The position numbers and the translations under genes were made by a program. A stretch of 64,000 bases of DNA from Jatrophihabitans sp. Lineage in GTDB: Bacteria > Actinomycetota > Actinomycetes > Mycobacteriales > Jatrophihabitantaceae. This document shows, in pieces, positions 8,053 through 18,675 of the stretch. Location of the stretch: positions 372,001 to 436,000 of the forward strand of contig DASVQQ010000011.1 of the NCBI GenBank assembly GCA_036389035.1, written 5' to 3'. The notes beneath the pieces are model-generated. The model was not told the origin of the DNA, did no database searches, and saw nothing but the letters and a program-made list of their open reading frames with translations. Each line of letters opens with the position of its first letter. The stretch's first letter is position 1.

Positions 8053-9489
8053 TCAGGCTTTCCATATCGCCGGGTGCCGGTCCGCCCACGGCGCGGCGGC
8101 CTCCAGTTGCGCCGACAGCGCCAGCAGGGCAGCCTCGCCGGCCGGCCTGCCGACCAGCATCACCCCGATCGGCAGCCCGTCGGCGCTCCAGTGCAACGGC
8201 AGGCTGGCCGCCGGCTGGCCGGTGGCGTTGTAGATCGCGGTGAACGGGGTGAACCGCTTCTGGCGCTCGAAGTCCTCGGCCGGATCGACCGGATCCTCCG
8301 CCGTCCCGCAGAACCAGCCGATCGGCCGGGGCGGTGCGGCCAGCGTCGGGGTCAGCACCGCGTCGTACTCCGCGGTCGCCAGCACCGCCTGCCGGCTGAG
8401 GATGTTCAGCAGGGTGAGCGCGGCGGAGAACTCGGTCGCGCTGATCCGGGAACCGCGCTCGCGCAGGTGGCGGGTCAACGGCCGCAGCACCGACTCGTGC
8501 ACGGGCTGCAGCGGAGTGCTGGCCGCCGACACCGTCCACACCGTCTCGAACGCCGGGATCACCTCCTTGGGCATCGGCATCGCGATGTCGATGACCTCGT
8601 GGCCGAGGCTTTTCAGCAGCAGGCTGGCGAACTCCCAGGCCGTCCGGCACTCCCGGTCGATCTCGGCGTCGGCGATCGGCGGTTGCAGGTAACGCCCGAT
8701 CCGCAGCCGGCCAGGCGCCCGGTCACACCACTGCAGAAAGCTCTCACCGGCCGGCAACGGCGGCGCCCAGTGCGGGTCACCGGGCTGCGGGACGGCGGTG
8801 GCGTCCAGGAACGCGGCGGCGTCGCGGACCGTGCGGGCCAGCGGCCCGAGCACCGACAGCCCGGTGGTGTCGGCATTGAGCGGGCCGCGCGAGATCCGGC
8901 CCCGGGACGGCTTGATGCCGTACAGGCCGGTCACGCTCGCCGGGATCCGGATCGAGCCGCCGCCGTCGGAGCCCTGCGCGATCGGCACGAAGCCGGCCGC
9001 GACCGCCGCCGCCGCGCCTCCGGAGGAGCCACCGGCCAGCCGGCTGGTGTCCCATGGGGTGCGGGCCGGCGGCCCGAGGTCGGTTTCGGTATAGCAGGGC
9101 AGCCCGAACTCCGGCGTGGCGGTCTTGCCCAGGCTGATGGTGCCGGCCTGGCGCAGCAGCGTCACCACGTGGTCATCGACACTGGGCACGTGCTCGCGAA
9201 AGGCCCGCGAACCCAGCATGGTGCGGACTCCGGCGGTCAGGTTCACATCCTTGATGGCGGTGGGCACCCCGTGCAACGGCGGCAACTGCCCGCCCGCGAG
9301 CACCTGCGCGTCGGCCTGCCTGGCCTGCTCGCGGGCGGCGGCGTCGGTGACCGTGGTGAACGCGCCGATCTGGCCGTCCAGCCGCTGGATCCGGTCGAGG
9401 TAGTGGGCTGTCAACTCCGACGGGCTGACCTGCCGGCCGCGGATCGCGGCGGCCGCTTCCAGGGCGCTCAGGTCATGCAGTTGGGCCAT
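8053..9489 (-). CDS. Amidase (amidase signature family)
   Basis: 478 residues, normal length for the amidase signature family. The Ser-cisSer-Lys triad is visible: catalytic lysine in 'HGVPTAIKDVN', cis-serine in 'AGGSSGGAAAAVAAG', and nucleophile serine in 'SDGGGSIRIPA'. It hydrolyses a carboxamide; the substrate cannot be told from sequence. A GatA role is unlikely because no gatB or gatC is adjacent and the C-terminal half differs. Start is ATG 9489. The gene stands alone and faces the same way as its neighbours. Confidence 0.88.
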   Translation of the reverse strand: MAQLHDLSALEAAAAIRGRQVSPSELTAHYLDRIQRLDGQIGAFTTVTDAAAREQARQADAQVLAGGQLPPLHGVPTAIKDVNLTAGVRTMLGSRAFREHVPSVDDHVVTLLRQAGTISLGKTATPEFGLPCYTETDLGPPARTPWDTSRLAGGSSGGAAAAVAAGFVPIAQGSDGGGSIRIPASVTGLYGIKPSRGRISRGPLNADTTGLSVLGPLARTVRDAAAFLDATAVPQPGDPHWAPPLPAGESFLQWCDRAPGRLRIGRYLQPPIADAEIDRECRTAWEFASLLLKSLGHEVIDIAMPMPKEVIPAFETVWTVSAASTPLQPVHESVLRPLTRHLRERGSRISATEFSAALTLLNILSRQAVLATAEYDAVLTPTLAAPPRPIGWFCGTAEDPVDPAEDFERQKRFTPFTAIYNATGQPAASLPLHWSADGLPIGVMLVGRPAGEAALLALSAQLEAAAPWADRHPAIWKA

Positions 9490-9566
9490 CCAGGCAGGCT
9501 AGCCGCTGGTGGGCCGGCTGCTCACTTCAGTCGGGACGGGTTGGCTCGCGGTCAGACCGGGCAGCC

Positions 9567-10082
9567 TCAACTGGCTACCCGGTCGCCTCCGCCCCAGGCG
9601 TCCAGGTAGGGCTCCCAGGCCGGCTCGCGGACATAGCCGACCGCGAAACCGACATAGCCCGCCGGCTCCTTGGGAGTGAACGACAGGCTCCAGCCAAGCT
9701 CGGCCAGCAACCGATCGGCCTTGCGGTGGTTGCAGGTGGCGCAGGCCGCGACGACGTTGACCCATTCGTGCTTGCCGCCCCGGCTGCGCGGCACCACGTG
9801 GTCGATGGTGTCGGCGCGGCGCTGGCAGTAGGCGCACCGCACGCTGTCGCGGTGCATGACCGCCCGACGGGTGAGTGGCACCCGGCTGCGGTAGGGCACC
9901 CGGACGAAGCGGCTCAGCCGGACCACCGTCGGAGCCTCGATCACCAGCCGGGCCGAGTGCAGCACGGCGCCGGCGGATTCCACGATCACTGCCTTCTCGG
10001 CCAGCACCAGCAGGACGGCCCGCCGCAACGGCACCACGCAGAGCGGCTCGTAGGTGGCGTTGAGAACCAGCGCTCCGCTCAT
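9567..10082 (-). CDS. HNH endonuclease
   Basis: 171 residues from ATG 10082 (an upstream start at 10235 would add a non-conserved tail). The N-terminal 'GALVLNATYEPLCVVPLRRA' block is typical of a widespread actinobacterial HNH family. The HNH core is 'CAYCQRRADTIDHVVPRSRG' followed by 'CATCNHRKADR', giving two CxxC zinc pairs around the catalytic His-Asn-His. Function in the cell is unknown. It lies next to the same neighbours (glbO, GH13) as I recall for the mycobacterial homologue. Confidence 0.85.
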   Translation of the reverse strand: MSGALVLNATYEPLCVVPLRRAVLLVLAEKAVIVESAGAVLHSARLVIEAPTVVRLSRFVRVPYRSRVPLTRRAVMHRDSVRCAYCQRRADTIDHVVPRSRGGKHEWVNVVAACATCNHRKADRLLAELGWSLSFTPKEPAGYVGFAVGYVREPAWEPYLDAWGGGDRVAS

Positions 10083-10306
10083 TCGCCGAGCCTCACCGGT
10101 GACACCACGGCACCGCGCAGCGGCGCGTCGCACCATGCTGAGCACGACGCGGAGAACGCCAGCGATACCCTCACCGCCCACCACCTCCGGGTGTCGCTGT
10201 CCAGTGAACCCGACTAACGCTCTTCGCGCATCCATAAAGATCGATAAGGCAGGGCTGCCAGGACCGCGCCGCCGCCGCCCGGCCTGCGGCCCGCGCGGCG
10301 GCGCAG

Positions 10307-11281
10307 GTGGCAGTCTTAGCGGGCGTGGACCCTTCTGCGAACCCGCTTGCCGGAACTGTGACCGGCCCGCCGGAGCCGGCCGCGCTGCCCGCCTACTGGC
10401 ATGAGCACGCCGGCCTGCTGATCACCAAACCTCTGCAACTGCTGGCGATCCTGCTGGTGGCGCTGGTGCTGCGAGCGCTGGCGCATCGCTGGATCAACCG
10501 GCTCAGCACCGCCACCGCGGCCGGCCGGGTGCCGGCCATCTTGAGCCCGCTGACCGATCGCGCCGGCGTCCTGCCGTTCTGGGAGTCGGCCGGCCTGGTC
10601 AGTGAGCGGCGCAAGCAGCGAGCCGACACCATCGCCTCGGTGCTGCGCAGCGCGGTGAGCCTGCTGATCTTCATCACCGCGTTCCTGCTGGTGCTGCAGG
10701 TGTTCGAGATCAGCCTGGCGCCGTTCGTGGCCGGCACCTCGCTGGTCGGGGTCGCGCTCGGCTTCGGCGCCCAGAACATCGTCAAGGACTTCCTGGCGGG
10801 CATGTTCATGATGCTCGAGGACCAGTACGGCGTCGGCGACGTCATCGACGTCAAGGAGGCCACCGGCACCGTGGAGGCCGTCGGGCTGCGCACCACCCGG
10901 CTGCGCGACGTCGAGGGGGTGGCCTGGTACGTGCGCAACGGCGAGATCATCCGGGTCGGCAACATGTCCCAGCAGTACGCCCAGGTGGTGCTCGACGTCC
11001 CGGTCGGGATCGGGCAGGACGTGCCGGCCGCGCTGGCGGTGATCGCCGAGGCCGGCGCGGAACTGTACGCCGACGAGCGGTGGCTGCCGAGCCTGCTGGC
11101 CGAGCCGGAGGTGCTGGGCATCGAGCAGCTCGGCCGGGACCAGACGGTGCTGCGCCTGGTGGCCCGGGTCAAACCGCTGGAGCAGTGGCGGGTCGCCCGG
11201 GAGTTGCGGGCCAGGATCCGGTCCAAGCTCGACAACGCCGGTGTGGGTCACGCCCTGGCCGGTCCTGACCAACCCGAGTGA
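10307..11281 (+). CDS. MscS-family mechanosensitive ion channel
   Basis: 324 residues (GTG 10307; GTG 10325 is the alternative). Transmembrane helices at ~39-57 and ~118-140 are followed by the pore-lining segment 'VAGTSLVGVALGFGAQNIVK', the conserved Ala/Gly-rich TM3 of MscS. After this come the beta domain ('YGVGDVIDV') and a C-terminal alpha/beta domain. It should gate on membrane tension and release solutes on hypo-osmotic shock. It is divergent from the HNH gene and followed on the same strand by glbO after 94 bp. Confidence 0.88.
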   Translation: MAVLAGVDPSANPLAGTVTGPPEPAALPAYWHEHAGLLITKPLQLLAILLVALVLRALAHRWINRLSTATAAGRVPAILSPLTDRAGVLPFWESAGLVSERRKQRADTIASVLRSAVSLLIFITAFLLVLQVFEISLAPFVAGTSLVGVALGFGAQNIVKDFLAGMFMMLEDQYGVGDVIDVKEATGTVEAVGLRTTRLRDVEGVAWYVRNGEIIRVGNMSQQYAQVVLDVPVGIGQDVPAALAVIAEAGAELYADERWLPSLLAEPEVLGIEQLGRDQTVLRLVARVKPLEQWRVARELRARIRSKLDNAGVGHALAGPDQPE

Positions 11282-11375
11282 GGACGCTGCTCACACTGCC
11301 GCTGCCCGTCCGGGCGCCGCCGGTGAGGGACAATGGACGGGTGACACAGGGTGACAGGCGGACAGGGGTCGTGCG

Positions 11376-11756
11376 GTGGTGAGCCCGGACTTCTTCGAGC
11401 GGGCCGGCGGCGAGCAGACGTTCCGGTTGCTGGTGCAGCGGTTCTACGCCGGGGTGGCGATGGACCCGTTGCTGCGTCCGCTGTACCCCGAGGATGAGCT
11501 GGAACCGGCTGCCGACCGGCTGGCGTTGTTCCTGATCCAGTACTGGGGTGGCCCCAACACCTACTCCCAGACCCGTGGTCATCCCCGGCTGCGGATGCGG
11601 CACGTCCCGTTCGTGATCGGAACGGCCGAACGCGACGCCTGGCTGCGGCACATGCGCGACGCGCTGGACTCGCTGGACCTGCCCGAGGACGTGGCCGGCC
11701 CGATCTGGGAGTACCTGACGATGGCCGCCGAATCGATGCGCAACTCGCTGACCTGA
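11376..11756 (+). CDS. glbO: Group II truncated haemoglobin (TrHbO)
   Basis: 126 residues, the usual size for group II truncated globins. 'LVQRFYAGVAMDPLLRPLYP' carries the B10 Tyr, 'QYWGGPNTYS' is the family signature, and 'HPRLRMRHVPF' supplies the proximal (F8) histidine region. It binds haem and O2/NO and probably helps oxygen delivery or NO detoxification near the respiratory chain. Two GTG codons lie in tandem at 11376 and 11379; either could start. The GH13 glucosidase follows, as in mycobacteria (glbO-aglA). Confidence 0.9.
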   Translation: MVSPDFFERAGGEQTFRLLVQRFYAGVAMDPLLRPLYPEDELEPAADRLALFLIQYWGGPNTYSQTRGHPRLRMRHVPFVIGTAERDAWLRHMRDALDSLDLPEDVAGPIWEYLTMAAESMRNSLT

Positions 11757-11885
11757 GCCCGGGCCGGGCGGCTTGACTCGGTTTCCGCACAGCTACACAA
11801 TGGACTGGAAAGGCTTACAGTCCCTCGACTTTCGATTGCCGTGCCTGGCTTCGTCCACGCCGGCCACGCTCCCCGGGAGGAACGC

Positions 11886-13565
11886 GTGCCCGACACTCCC
11901 CTTGAGAACCCTGAGCCGGCTACCGGCTCCGCGGCCCGCACGCTCGCCATCAGCGACCTCACCGTCCCCGCCGAGCACGTGTTCGTCAGCGGCGAGGGCG
12001 CGCCCTACCTCAGCGGCGCGGACTGGTGGCGCAGCGCGGTGTTCTACCAGATCTATCCCAAGAGCTTCGCCGACGGCAACGGCGACGGCGTCGGGGACCT
12101 GATCGGCATCCGCGAACGGCTCGATCACCTGCAGCAGCTCGGCGTCGACGCGATCTGGCTCAGCCCGTTCTACAAGTCCCCGATGGCCGACGGCGGCTAC
12201 GACGTGGCCGACCCGACCGACGTGGACCCGATGTTCGGCACCCTCGATGACTTCGACGCGCTGCTGGCCGCCGCGCACGAGCGCGACATCAAGGTCACCG
12301 TCGACATCGTGCCCAATCACTTCTCCGACCAGCACCCGTGGTTCCAGCAGGCCCTGGCCGCCGGCCCCGGCTCGCCGGAGCGGGCCCGGTTCATCTTTCG
12401 CGACGGCAAGGGCCCGGACGGCTCCCAGCCGCCCAACAACTGGCCGGCGATCTTCGGCGGCCCGGCCTGGAACCGGGTGCCCGACGGGCAGTGGTACTTG
12501 CACCTGTTCGCCCCCGAACAGCCTGACCTGAACTGGGACAACCCCGAGGTGAGCGCGGAGTTCGAGCGGATCCTGCGGTTCTGGATGGACCGCGGGGTGG
12601 ACGGCTTCCGGGTAGACGTCGCGCACTCGATGGCCAAGCCGCCAGGCCTGCCCGACATGGACCTGACCGACTACACCGGCCCGCTCACCCAGCTTGAGGA
12701 TGACCTGCGCTTCGACCAGGACGGGGTGCACGAGTGCCTGCGGCTGTTCCGCCGGGTGATGGATGACTACCCGCACCGGATGGCGGTGGGCGAGGCCTGG
12801 GTGCCTGATGACGTCCGGCTGGCCCGCTACGTCCGTCCGGACGAGCTGCACCTGACCTTCAACTTCCGCCTCATCGAGGCGCCCTGGTCGGCCAAGGACT
12901 TCACCGAGGCGATCGACGGCTCGCTCAAGGCGATGGCGGAGGTCGGCGCGCCCTGCACCTGGGTGCTGTCCAATCACGACGTGGTGCGACACACCACCCG
13001 CTACGGCGGCGGGGCGCTGGGCCAGGCCCGCGGCCGGGCCGCCGCGCTGATCTCGCTGTCGCTGCCCGGGGCCACCTACCTTTACAACGGCGACGAGCTC
13101 GGCCTGGAGAACGTCGAGCTTCCGGACGAGGTGCTGCAGGACCCGACCTGGAAGCGCAGCGGCTACACCGACCGGGGCCGCGACGGCGAGCGGGTGCCGC
13201 TGCCGTGGGCCGGTGACGAGCCGCCGTTCGGTTTCAGCACTTCCTCCGCCACCTGGCTTCCGATGCCCGCCGAATGGGGCCCCTTCACGGTCGAGGCCCA
13301 GCTGCAGGACCCCCAGTCCACCCTGTGGCTGTACCGGCGGGCGCTGCAGGCGCGTCGCGAGCTCAGCGAGCTGCACGGCTCGTCCTTCGCCTGGCTCCAG
13401 GCGCCCGAGGGCTGCCTGGCCTACCGGCGTGGGCCGAACCTGGTGGTGGCCCTCAACGCCGGCGAGGCGCCGGTCGAGCTGCCGCCGGGTGAGATCCTGC
13501 TGTCCTCCTCGCTCATCGAGGGCGACAAGCTGCCGGCTAACACCGCGGTGTGGCTGCGGGTCTGA
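11886..13565 (+). CDS. aglA: Alpha-glucosidase, GH13 family
   Basis: 559 residues from GTG 11886, chosen because CGGGAGG ends 5 bases before it; a start at 11841 lacks such a site. The GH13 barrel is complete: 'AVFYQIYPKSFADGNGDG' at strand 1, 'VDIVPNHFSD', 'DGFRVDVAHSM' with the nucleophile Asp, 'VGEAW' with the acid/base Glu, and 'SNHDVVRH' with the third Asp. It should hydrolyse alpha-1,4 or alpha-1,6 glucosidic bonds of short oligosaccharides in the cytoplasm. The stop codon lies inside a 27-bp duplicated segment. Confidence 0.92.
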   Translation: MPDTPLENPEPATGSAARTLAISDLTVPAEHVFVSGEGAPYLSGADWWRSAVFYQIYPKSFADGNGDGVGDLIGIRERLDHLQQLGVDAIWLSPFYKSPMADGGYDVADPTDVDPMFGTLDDFDALLAAAHERDIKVTVDIVPNHFSDQHPWFQQALAAGPGSPERARFIFRDGKGPDGSQPPNNWPAIFGGPAWNRVPDGQWYLHLFAPEQPDLNWDNPEVSAEFERILRFWMDRGVDGFRVDVAHSMAKPPGLPDMDLTDYTGPLTQLEDDLRFDQDGVHECLRLFRRVMDDYPHRMAVGEAWVPDDVRLARYVRPDELHLTFNFRLIEAPWSAKDFTEAIDGSLKAMAEVGAPCTWVLSNHDVVRHTTRYGGGALGQARGRAAALISLSLPGATYLYNGDELGLENVELPDEVLQDPTWKRSGYTDRGRDGERVPLPWAGDEPPFGFSTSSATWLPMPAEWGPFTVEAQLQDPQSTLWLYRRALQARRELSELHGSSFAWLQAPEGCLAYRRGPNLVVALNAGEAPVELPPGEILLSSSLIEGDKLPANTAVWLRV

Positions 13566-13607
13566 GCCCGGTAGCGGGTGCTGCGGGTCTGAGCCCGGGA
13601 GCGGGCG
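13554..13607. repeat. 27-bp direct duplication across the aglA stop codon
   Basis: Two adjacent 27-bp copies (ctgcgggtctgagcccggta...) differ at about two positions. The first copy contains the TGA of the GH13 gene; the second lies just after it. Confidence 0.85.
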
Positions 13608-13635
13608 CCGTGCGGGGCTGTCCTACCGTCGTGGT

Positions 13636-14718
13636 GTGACGACCCTGGCCGATCGGTTCCGCCGGCACGCGCGGCACCTGCCGGACGGGCTGTACCGGAC
13701 GCTGCTTCTGGACATGGCCGACGACTGGCAGGCCGGTGGCGTGGTCGCCGAGATCTGCCGGGACTGGGCCGACGCGCCGGGCAGCGAGGTGGTCCAGTTG
13801 CGGCTGCTGGCCGGTGTCCAGCGGTTGGTGCTGTCCCGGGCCGAGCCGCAGTTGGCGATGTACTACGCCAACCTGGGCGGCGCCGCCTCGCCGGCCGGCG
13901 CCTGGCAGGACTTCGAGCCGGCGTTGCGACGTCACGTCGACGAGCTGCGCGAGGCGTTGCAGGTCACGCCGCAGACCAACGAGCCCGGACGGTCCGTGCC
14001 CCTGCTGGTCGGGCTGTTCGACGCGGTCCGGCGGTCCGGGCTTACGTCGGTGCGGCTGCTCGAACTCGGGGCGTCCGCCGGGCTCAACCTGCTGGTGGAT
14101 CGGTACTTCATCGCCGGTGACGATTGGTCCTACGGGCCGGCGTCCTCGCCGCTGCGGTTGACGCAGGCGGTTCTCGGGCCAATCACCCCGGCGTCGTTCA
14201 CCGTGGTGGAGCGGCGCGGTTGTGACCTGGCGCCGGTCGACGCCTCGACGGTGGAAGGCCGGTTGCGGTTGACCTCGTTCGTCTGGCCGCACGACCTGCA
14301 CCGGCACGAGCGGCTGCGTGCGGCGCTGGCGGTCGCCGCGTCGCATCCGGTCGCGGTCGACCAGGCACCTGCCTCGTCCTGGCTGGCGTCGATGCTCGAG
14401 CCGGCGGTGGCCGGCGACCTGCTCACCGTGGTCTGGCACTCGATCACCCGGCAGTACTGGCCGCCGGCGGAGGTGGCGGCAACGGCGCGGGCGCTCGACG
14501 CCGCACGTGAGCGGATGCCGATCGCCCATATCGCGATGGAGTCTCCGGTGCCCGCCGCTCAGTCGGACAGCGAGTCCTCGCACCGGCCGGCCGAGTTGAA
14601 CGTGCAGGTTTCGGTTCCCGGCCGGCTCGCCGATCCGGGGCCGGTGCTGCTCGGCACGGTGGCCGACCACGGCGTTCCGGTTCGGCTGGCTTTGCTCAGC
14701 TCATCATGGGACGCGTAG
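13636..14718 (+). CDS. DUF2332 family protein
   Basis: 360 residues from GTG 13636 ('VTTLADRFRRHARHL'); the open frame extends upstream but reads through the repeated, non-conserved region. It matches the actinobacterial DUF2332 family, with 'LLELGASAGLNLLVDRYFI' and 'VVWHSITRQYWP' as conserved blocks. The Gly-Ala-Ser-Ala-Gly loop resembles a SAM-binding Rossmann motif, so a methyltransferase-like fold is possible, but the family's activity is not known to me. Confidence 0.75.
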   Translation: MTTLADRFRRHARHLPDGLYRTLLLDMADDWQAGGVVAEICRDWADAPGSEVVQLRLLAGVQRLVLSRAEPQLAMYYANLGGAASPAGAWQDFEPALRRHVDELREALQVTPQTNEPGRSVPLLVGLFDAVRRSGLTSVRLLELGASAGLNLLVDRYFIAGDDWSYGPASSPLRLTQAVLGPITPASFTVVERRGCDLAPVDASTVEGRLRLTSFVWPHDLHRHERLRAALAVAASHPVAVDQAPASSWLASMLEPAVAGDLLTVVWHSITRQYWPPAEVAATARALDAARERMPIAHIAMESPVPAAQSDSESSHRPAELNVQVSVPGRLADPGPVLLGTVADHGVPVRLALLSSSWDA

Positions 14719-14778
14719 CGGTTTCGCACGCCCCGGCCAGCGCGACCGCTACGCGTCGCGGGTGAGGCGCCGGTCAGC

Positions 14779-15516
14779 TCAGCCGACCGGCTCCTCGACC
14801 AGCTCGGGCTGCTCCGCGCCGTGCGGGATGTCGATGCGCTCCTCGCCGGTGCGCAACGCTCGCAGGATCACCCGGGCGACGTAGTCCGTGCTGTGCACGA
14901 TGAAGCCGGGAAACGGCTCGGTCCCGAGTTCGAAGATGCCGCCGGCGAACTCGGTGGCGGTCAGCGACGGCAGCACGGTGGACACCTCGATGCTGTCGGA
15001 GGCCAGTTCGAGTCGGGCCACCGCGCTGAACATGGCCAGGGCGGCCTTGCTGGCCGCGTAGGCCGACACCAGCGGGCCGGGCGCGTGGATCACTCCGGAT
15101 GAGACGTTGACGATCCGGCCGCCGCCCTGGGCGTGCATGGCGGGCAGCACTGCCTGGGTCATCGCCAGCACGCTGACCAGGTTGAGCTCAAGCAGTTGGC
15201 TGAACTCCTGCGGCTCGGTGTCGACCAGCAGCTTCAGGATGCCGGCGCCGGCGTTGTTGACCAGGCCGTCGATCCGGCCGTGCCGGTCGAGGGTGGCCTG
15301 GACCAGCGCCTGCCTGGCAGCCGGGTCGGTGACGTCGGTCGGCACCACCAGCGCGCCGCCGAGTTGCTCGCTCAGCTGGCGCAGCCGGTCGGCTCGGCGT
15401 GCCGCCAGCACCGGCAGCGCGCCGGCGGTGTGCAGCGCCCGCGCGGTCGCCTCGCCGATGCCGGACGAGGCGCCGGTGACGATCACGATCCTGCCGGTGA
15501 GATCGAGAACGGCCAT
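14779..15516 (-). CDS. Short-chain dehydrogenase/reductase (SDR)
   Basis: 245 residues from ATG 15516 ('MAVLDLTGRIVIVTGASSGIG'); the longer start at 15573 is rejected. Classical SDR features are the cofactor loop 'TGASSGIGEA', 'NNAGAG' after strand 4, catalytic Ser in 'IVNVSSG', and the YxxxK in 'SAYAASKAA'. It is an NAD(P)-dependent oxidoreductase; an Arg shortly after the first strand ('AARRADRL') hints at NADP preference. Substrate unknown. Confidence 0.87.
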   Translation of the reverse strand: MAVLDLTGRIVIVTGASSGIGEATARALHTAGALPVLAARRADRLRQLSEQLGGALVVPTDVTDPAARQALVQATLDRHGRIDGLVNNAGAGILKLLVDTEPQEFSQLLELNLVSVLAMTQAVLPAMHAQGGGRIVNVSSGVIHAPGPLVSAYAASKAALAMFSAVARLELASDSIEVSTVLPSLTATEFAGGIFELGTEPFPGFIVHSTDYVARVILRALRTGEERIDIPHGAEQPELVEEPVG

Positions 15517-15667
15517 AGCCTCATTGTGCAGCTTCGGCTGGGGCGGCAGGCAAGAGGTGATGTCAGGTCGCAACCGGCTGGTTGCCCGCAGCGCTGGAGT
15601 GCCGCACGGCAGGCGCCGCAGGCACCCACTGCGGCAGGCGCGCCCGCTGCCGCGACCGGATGCCCGC

Positions 15668-16282
15668 CTACAGCGACAGCAGGCCGAGCGGGTTGCCGTC
15701 GCTGACGTAGGTGGAGCCGTACGCGGCGGCGATTCGGGTCCAACCCTCGCTGACGTCGACGGCGACCTCGGAGTCCCGGGGCAGGAAACCCATTCGGGTG
15801 AGCGCCGTCAGCGCCCCGAGCCGGACCTGGACGCGCGGCGCCGAGCCGTCCCCGGCGACGGTGAGCACGACCGAGGCCAGCAACGCCTCCTGGCTCTGCC
15901 TGCTGGTCGCCCCGCCGGCCAGGTCAGCTCCTGAGCGCACCAGGTTGCGAATCACGCTGTCAGGGACCACCTCGACCCGACGCCAGCCCTGCCGGGGCGG
16001 CAGCGCGCTGAGCCAGTGGGCGTCCTTGCCCGCCGGCGCCGGCCCGGACTGCTCGGCCCATCGAAGAAAGTCGGCCGCTGCCACCGTGATGTCGAAAGCG
16101 GCGGCCGTCTCGGTGGCCAGCGTGCGGCCGGCCAGCACCTCGTAGGGCAGCCGGACGAAACCTGCCACCCGCTGCTCCGCGGCCCGGAACCGGATCATCG
16201 ACGCGCTCTCGATGGAGACCGCGCGTTGGGCCAGCGGGATGAAGTCGGCCAGCTGGTCGGGCGTGACGAGGGTGTCCAGCAC
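15668..16282 (-). CDS. Conserved actinobacterial protein of unknown function
   Basis: 204 residues from GTG 16282, three bases after the stop of the thioesterase gene, so the two form an operon. No membrane segments, no signal peptide and no catalytic motif I recognise. The sequence is alanine-rich and helical with a central 'WLSALPPRQGWRRVEVVPD' block. I recall proteins of this kind next to hot-dog thioesterases in actinobacteria, but the function is unknown to me. Confidence 0.6.
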   Translation of the reverse strand: MLDTLVTPDQLADFIPLAQRAVSIESASMIRFRAAEQRVAGFVRLPYEVLAGRTLATETAAAFDITVAAADFLRWAEQSGPAPAGKDAHWLSALPPRQGWRRVEVVPDSVIRNLVRSGADLAGGATSRQSQEALLASVVLTVAGDGSAPRVQVRLGALTALTRMGFLPRDSEVAVDVSEGWTRIAAAYGSTYVSDGNPLGLLSL

Positions 16283-16285
16283 CGG

Positions 16286-16780
16286 TCAGCCCTGCCCGGC
16301 CGGCGGGCCGGCCACCGGCGCGCCGTCGGCCGGCAGGCCGGGCTCCGCCGGCAGGCTCACGTCCGCCGGTCGGCTCGGCTCGGCCGGCTCGTCGGTGTAG
16401 CCGGCCAGGATGGCTCGCTCCTCCTTGGTCAGGCGCCTCGGCCGGTCGGTGCTGAAGTCGACGGTCACCAACCTGGTGACAGCCTGGGCAGCCAGCGTCT
16501 GGCCGTCGTAGACGTCGTAACGGACGTCGAAGGACGCGCCCCGAATCCGCTCCACCCACAGCTCCAGCCGTAACGGCTCCGGGTGATAGACCACCGGCCG
16601 CAGGTAGGTGATCTCGTGATGGGCGACCACCGTGCCTCCGGAGAACGTGGAGTCGTAGCGGTCGAAGAACATCGACACCCGGGCCTGCTCCAGGTAGGCC
16701 AGGTAGGCGGTGTTGTTGACGTGGCCGTAGGCGTCCATGTCTGACCACCGCATCGCGCAGCGAGCGACGAAGCGTGCCAC
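16286..16780 (-). CDS. Acyl-CoA thioesterase, 4HBT hot-dog fold
   Basis: 164 residues. 'RWSDMDAYGHVNNTAYLAYLEQ' region: the Asp of 'DAYGHVNN' is the usual catalytic residue of the 4-hydroxybenzoyl-CoA thioesterase type. The hot-dog sheet ends around 'AVTRLVTVDF', followed by a Pro/Ala-rich tail (~residues 125-164) unlike the core. Likely hydrolyses acyl-CoA in the cytoplasm; chain specificity unknown. First gene of a two-gene operon. Confidence 0.85.
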   Translation of the reverse strand: MARFVARCAMRWSDMDAYGHVNNTAYLAYLEQARVSMFFDRYDSTFSGGTVVAHHEITYLRPVVYHPEPLRLELWVERIRGASFDVRYDVYDGQTLAAQAVTRLVTVDFSTDRPRRLTKEERAILAGYTDEPAEPSRPADVSLPAEPGLPADGAPVAGPPAGQG

Positions 16781-16820
16781 CGAGACCCCGCGTCCTATCG
16801 TTGTTCGGTCATGGGCCGGC

Positions 16821-18503
<1,683 letters not shown>

Positions 18504-18675
18504 TGGTAGTCCCTGCTGCTGTCGAGTCGAGCCGTTCACCGGTTGGCTCCAGTGTCCCATCCGCCGAATCGGTCGCCGCCCACCCCCGCCCGCCCCGGCC
18601 TCGCCCCGGACCGGACCGCGCGGCGAGGCCGGCTCCGCTCGAGCGCCGTCGCTCGAGGACCGCGGGCTGCCGCCC

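Noticed and set aside
7498..9609. 703-codon plus-strand frame opposite the amidase and ctaJ-like genes
   Set aside because: It is the antisense shadow of genes with clear motifs; its Arg/Gly/Pro-rich translation is typical of a wrong frame in GC-rich DNA.
10316..11272. 318-codon minus-strand frame opposite the MscS channel
   Set aside because: The plus strand encodes clear membrane helices and the MscS pore motif; the minus translation is Gln/His/Gly-rich shadow sequence.
11793..13376. 527-codon minus-strand frame opposite the GH13 gene
   Set aside because: The plus strand carries all GH13 catalytic motifs; the minus translation is His/Gly/Arg-rich and has no family features.
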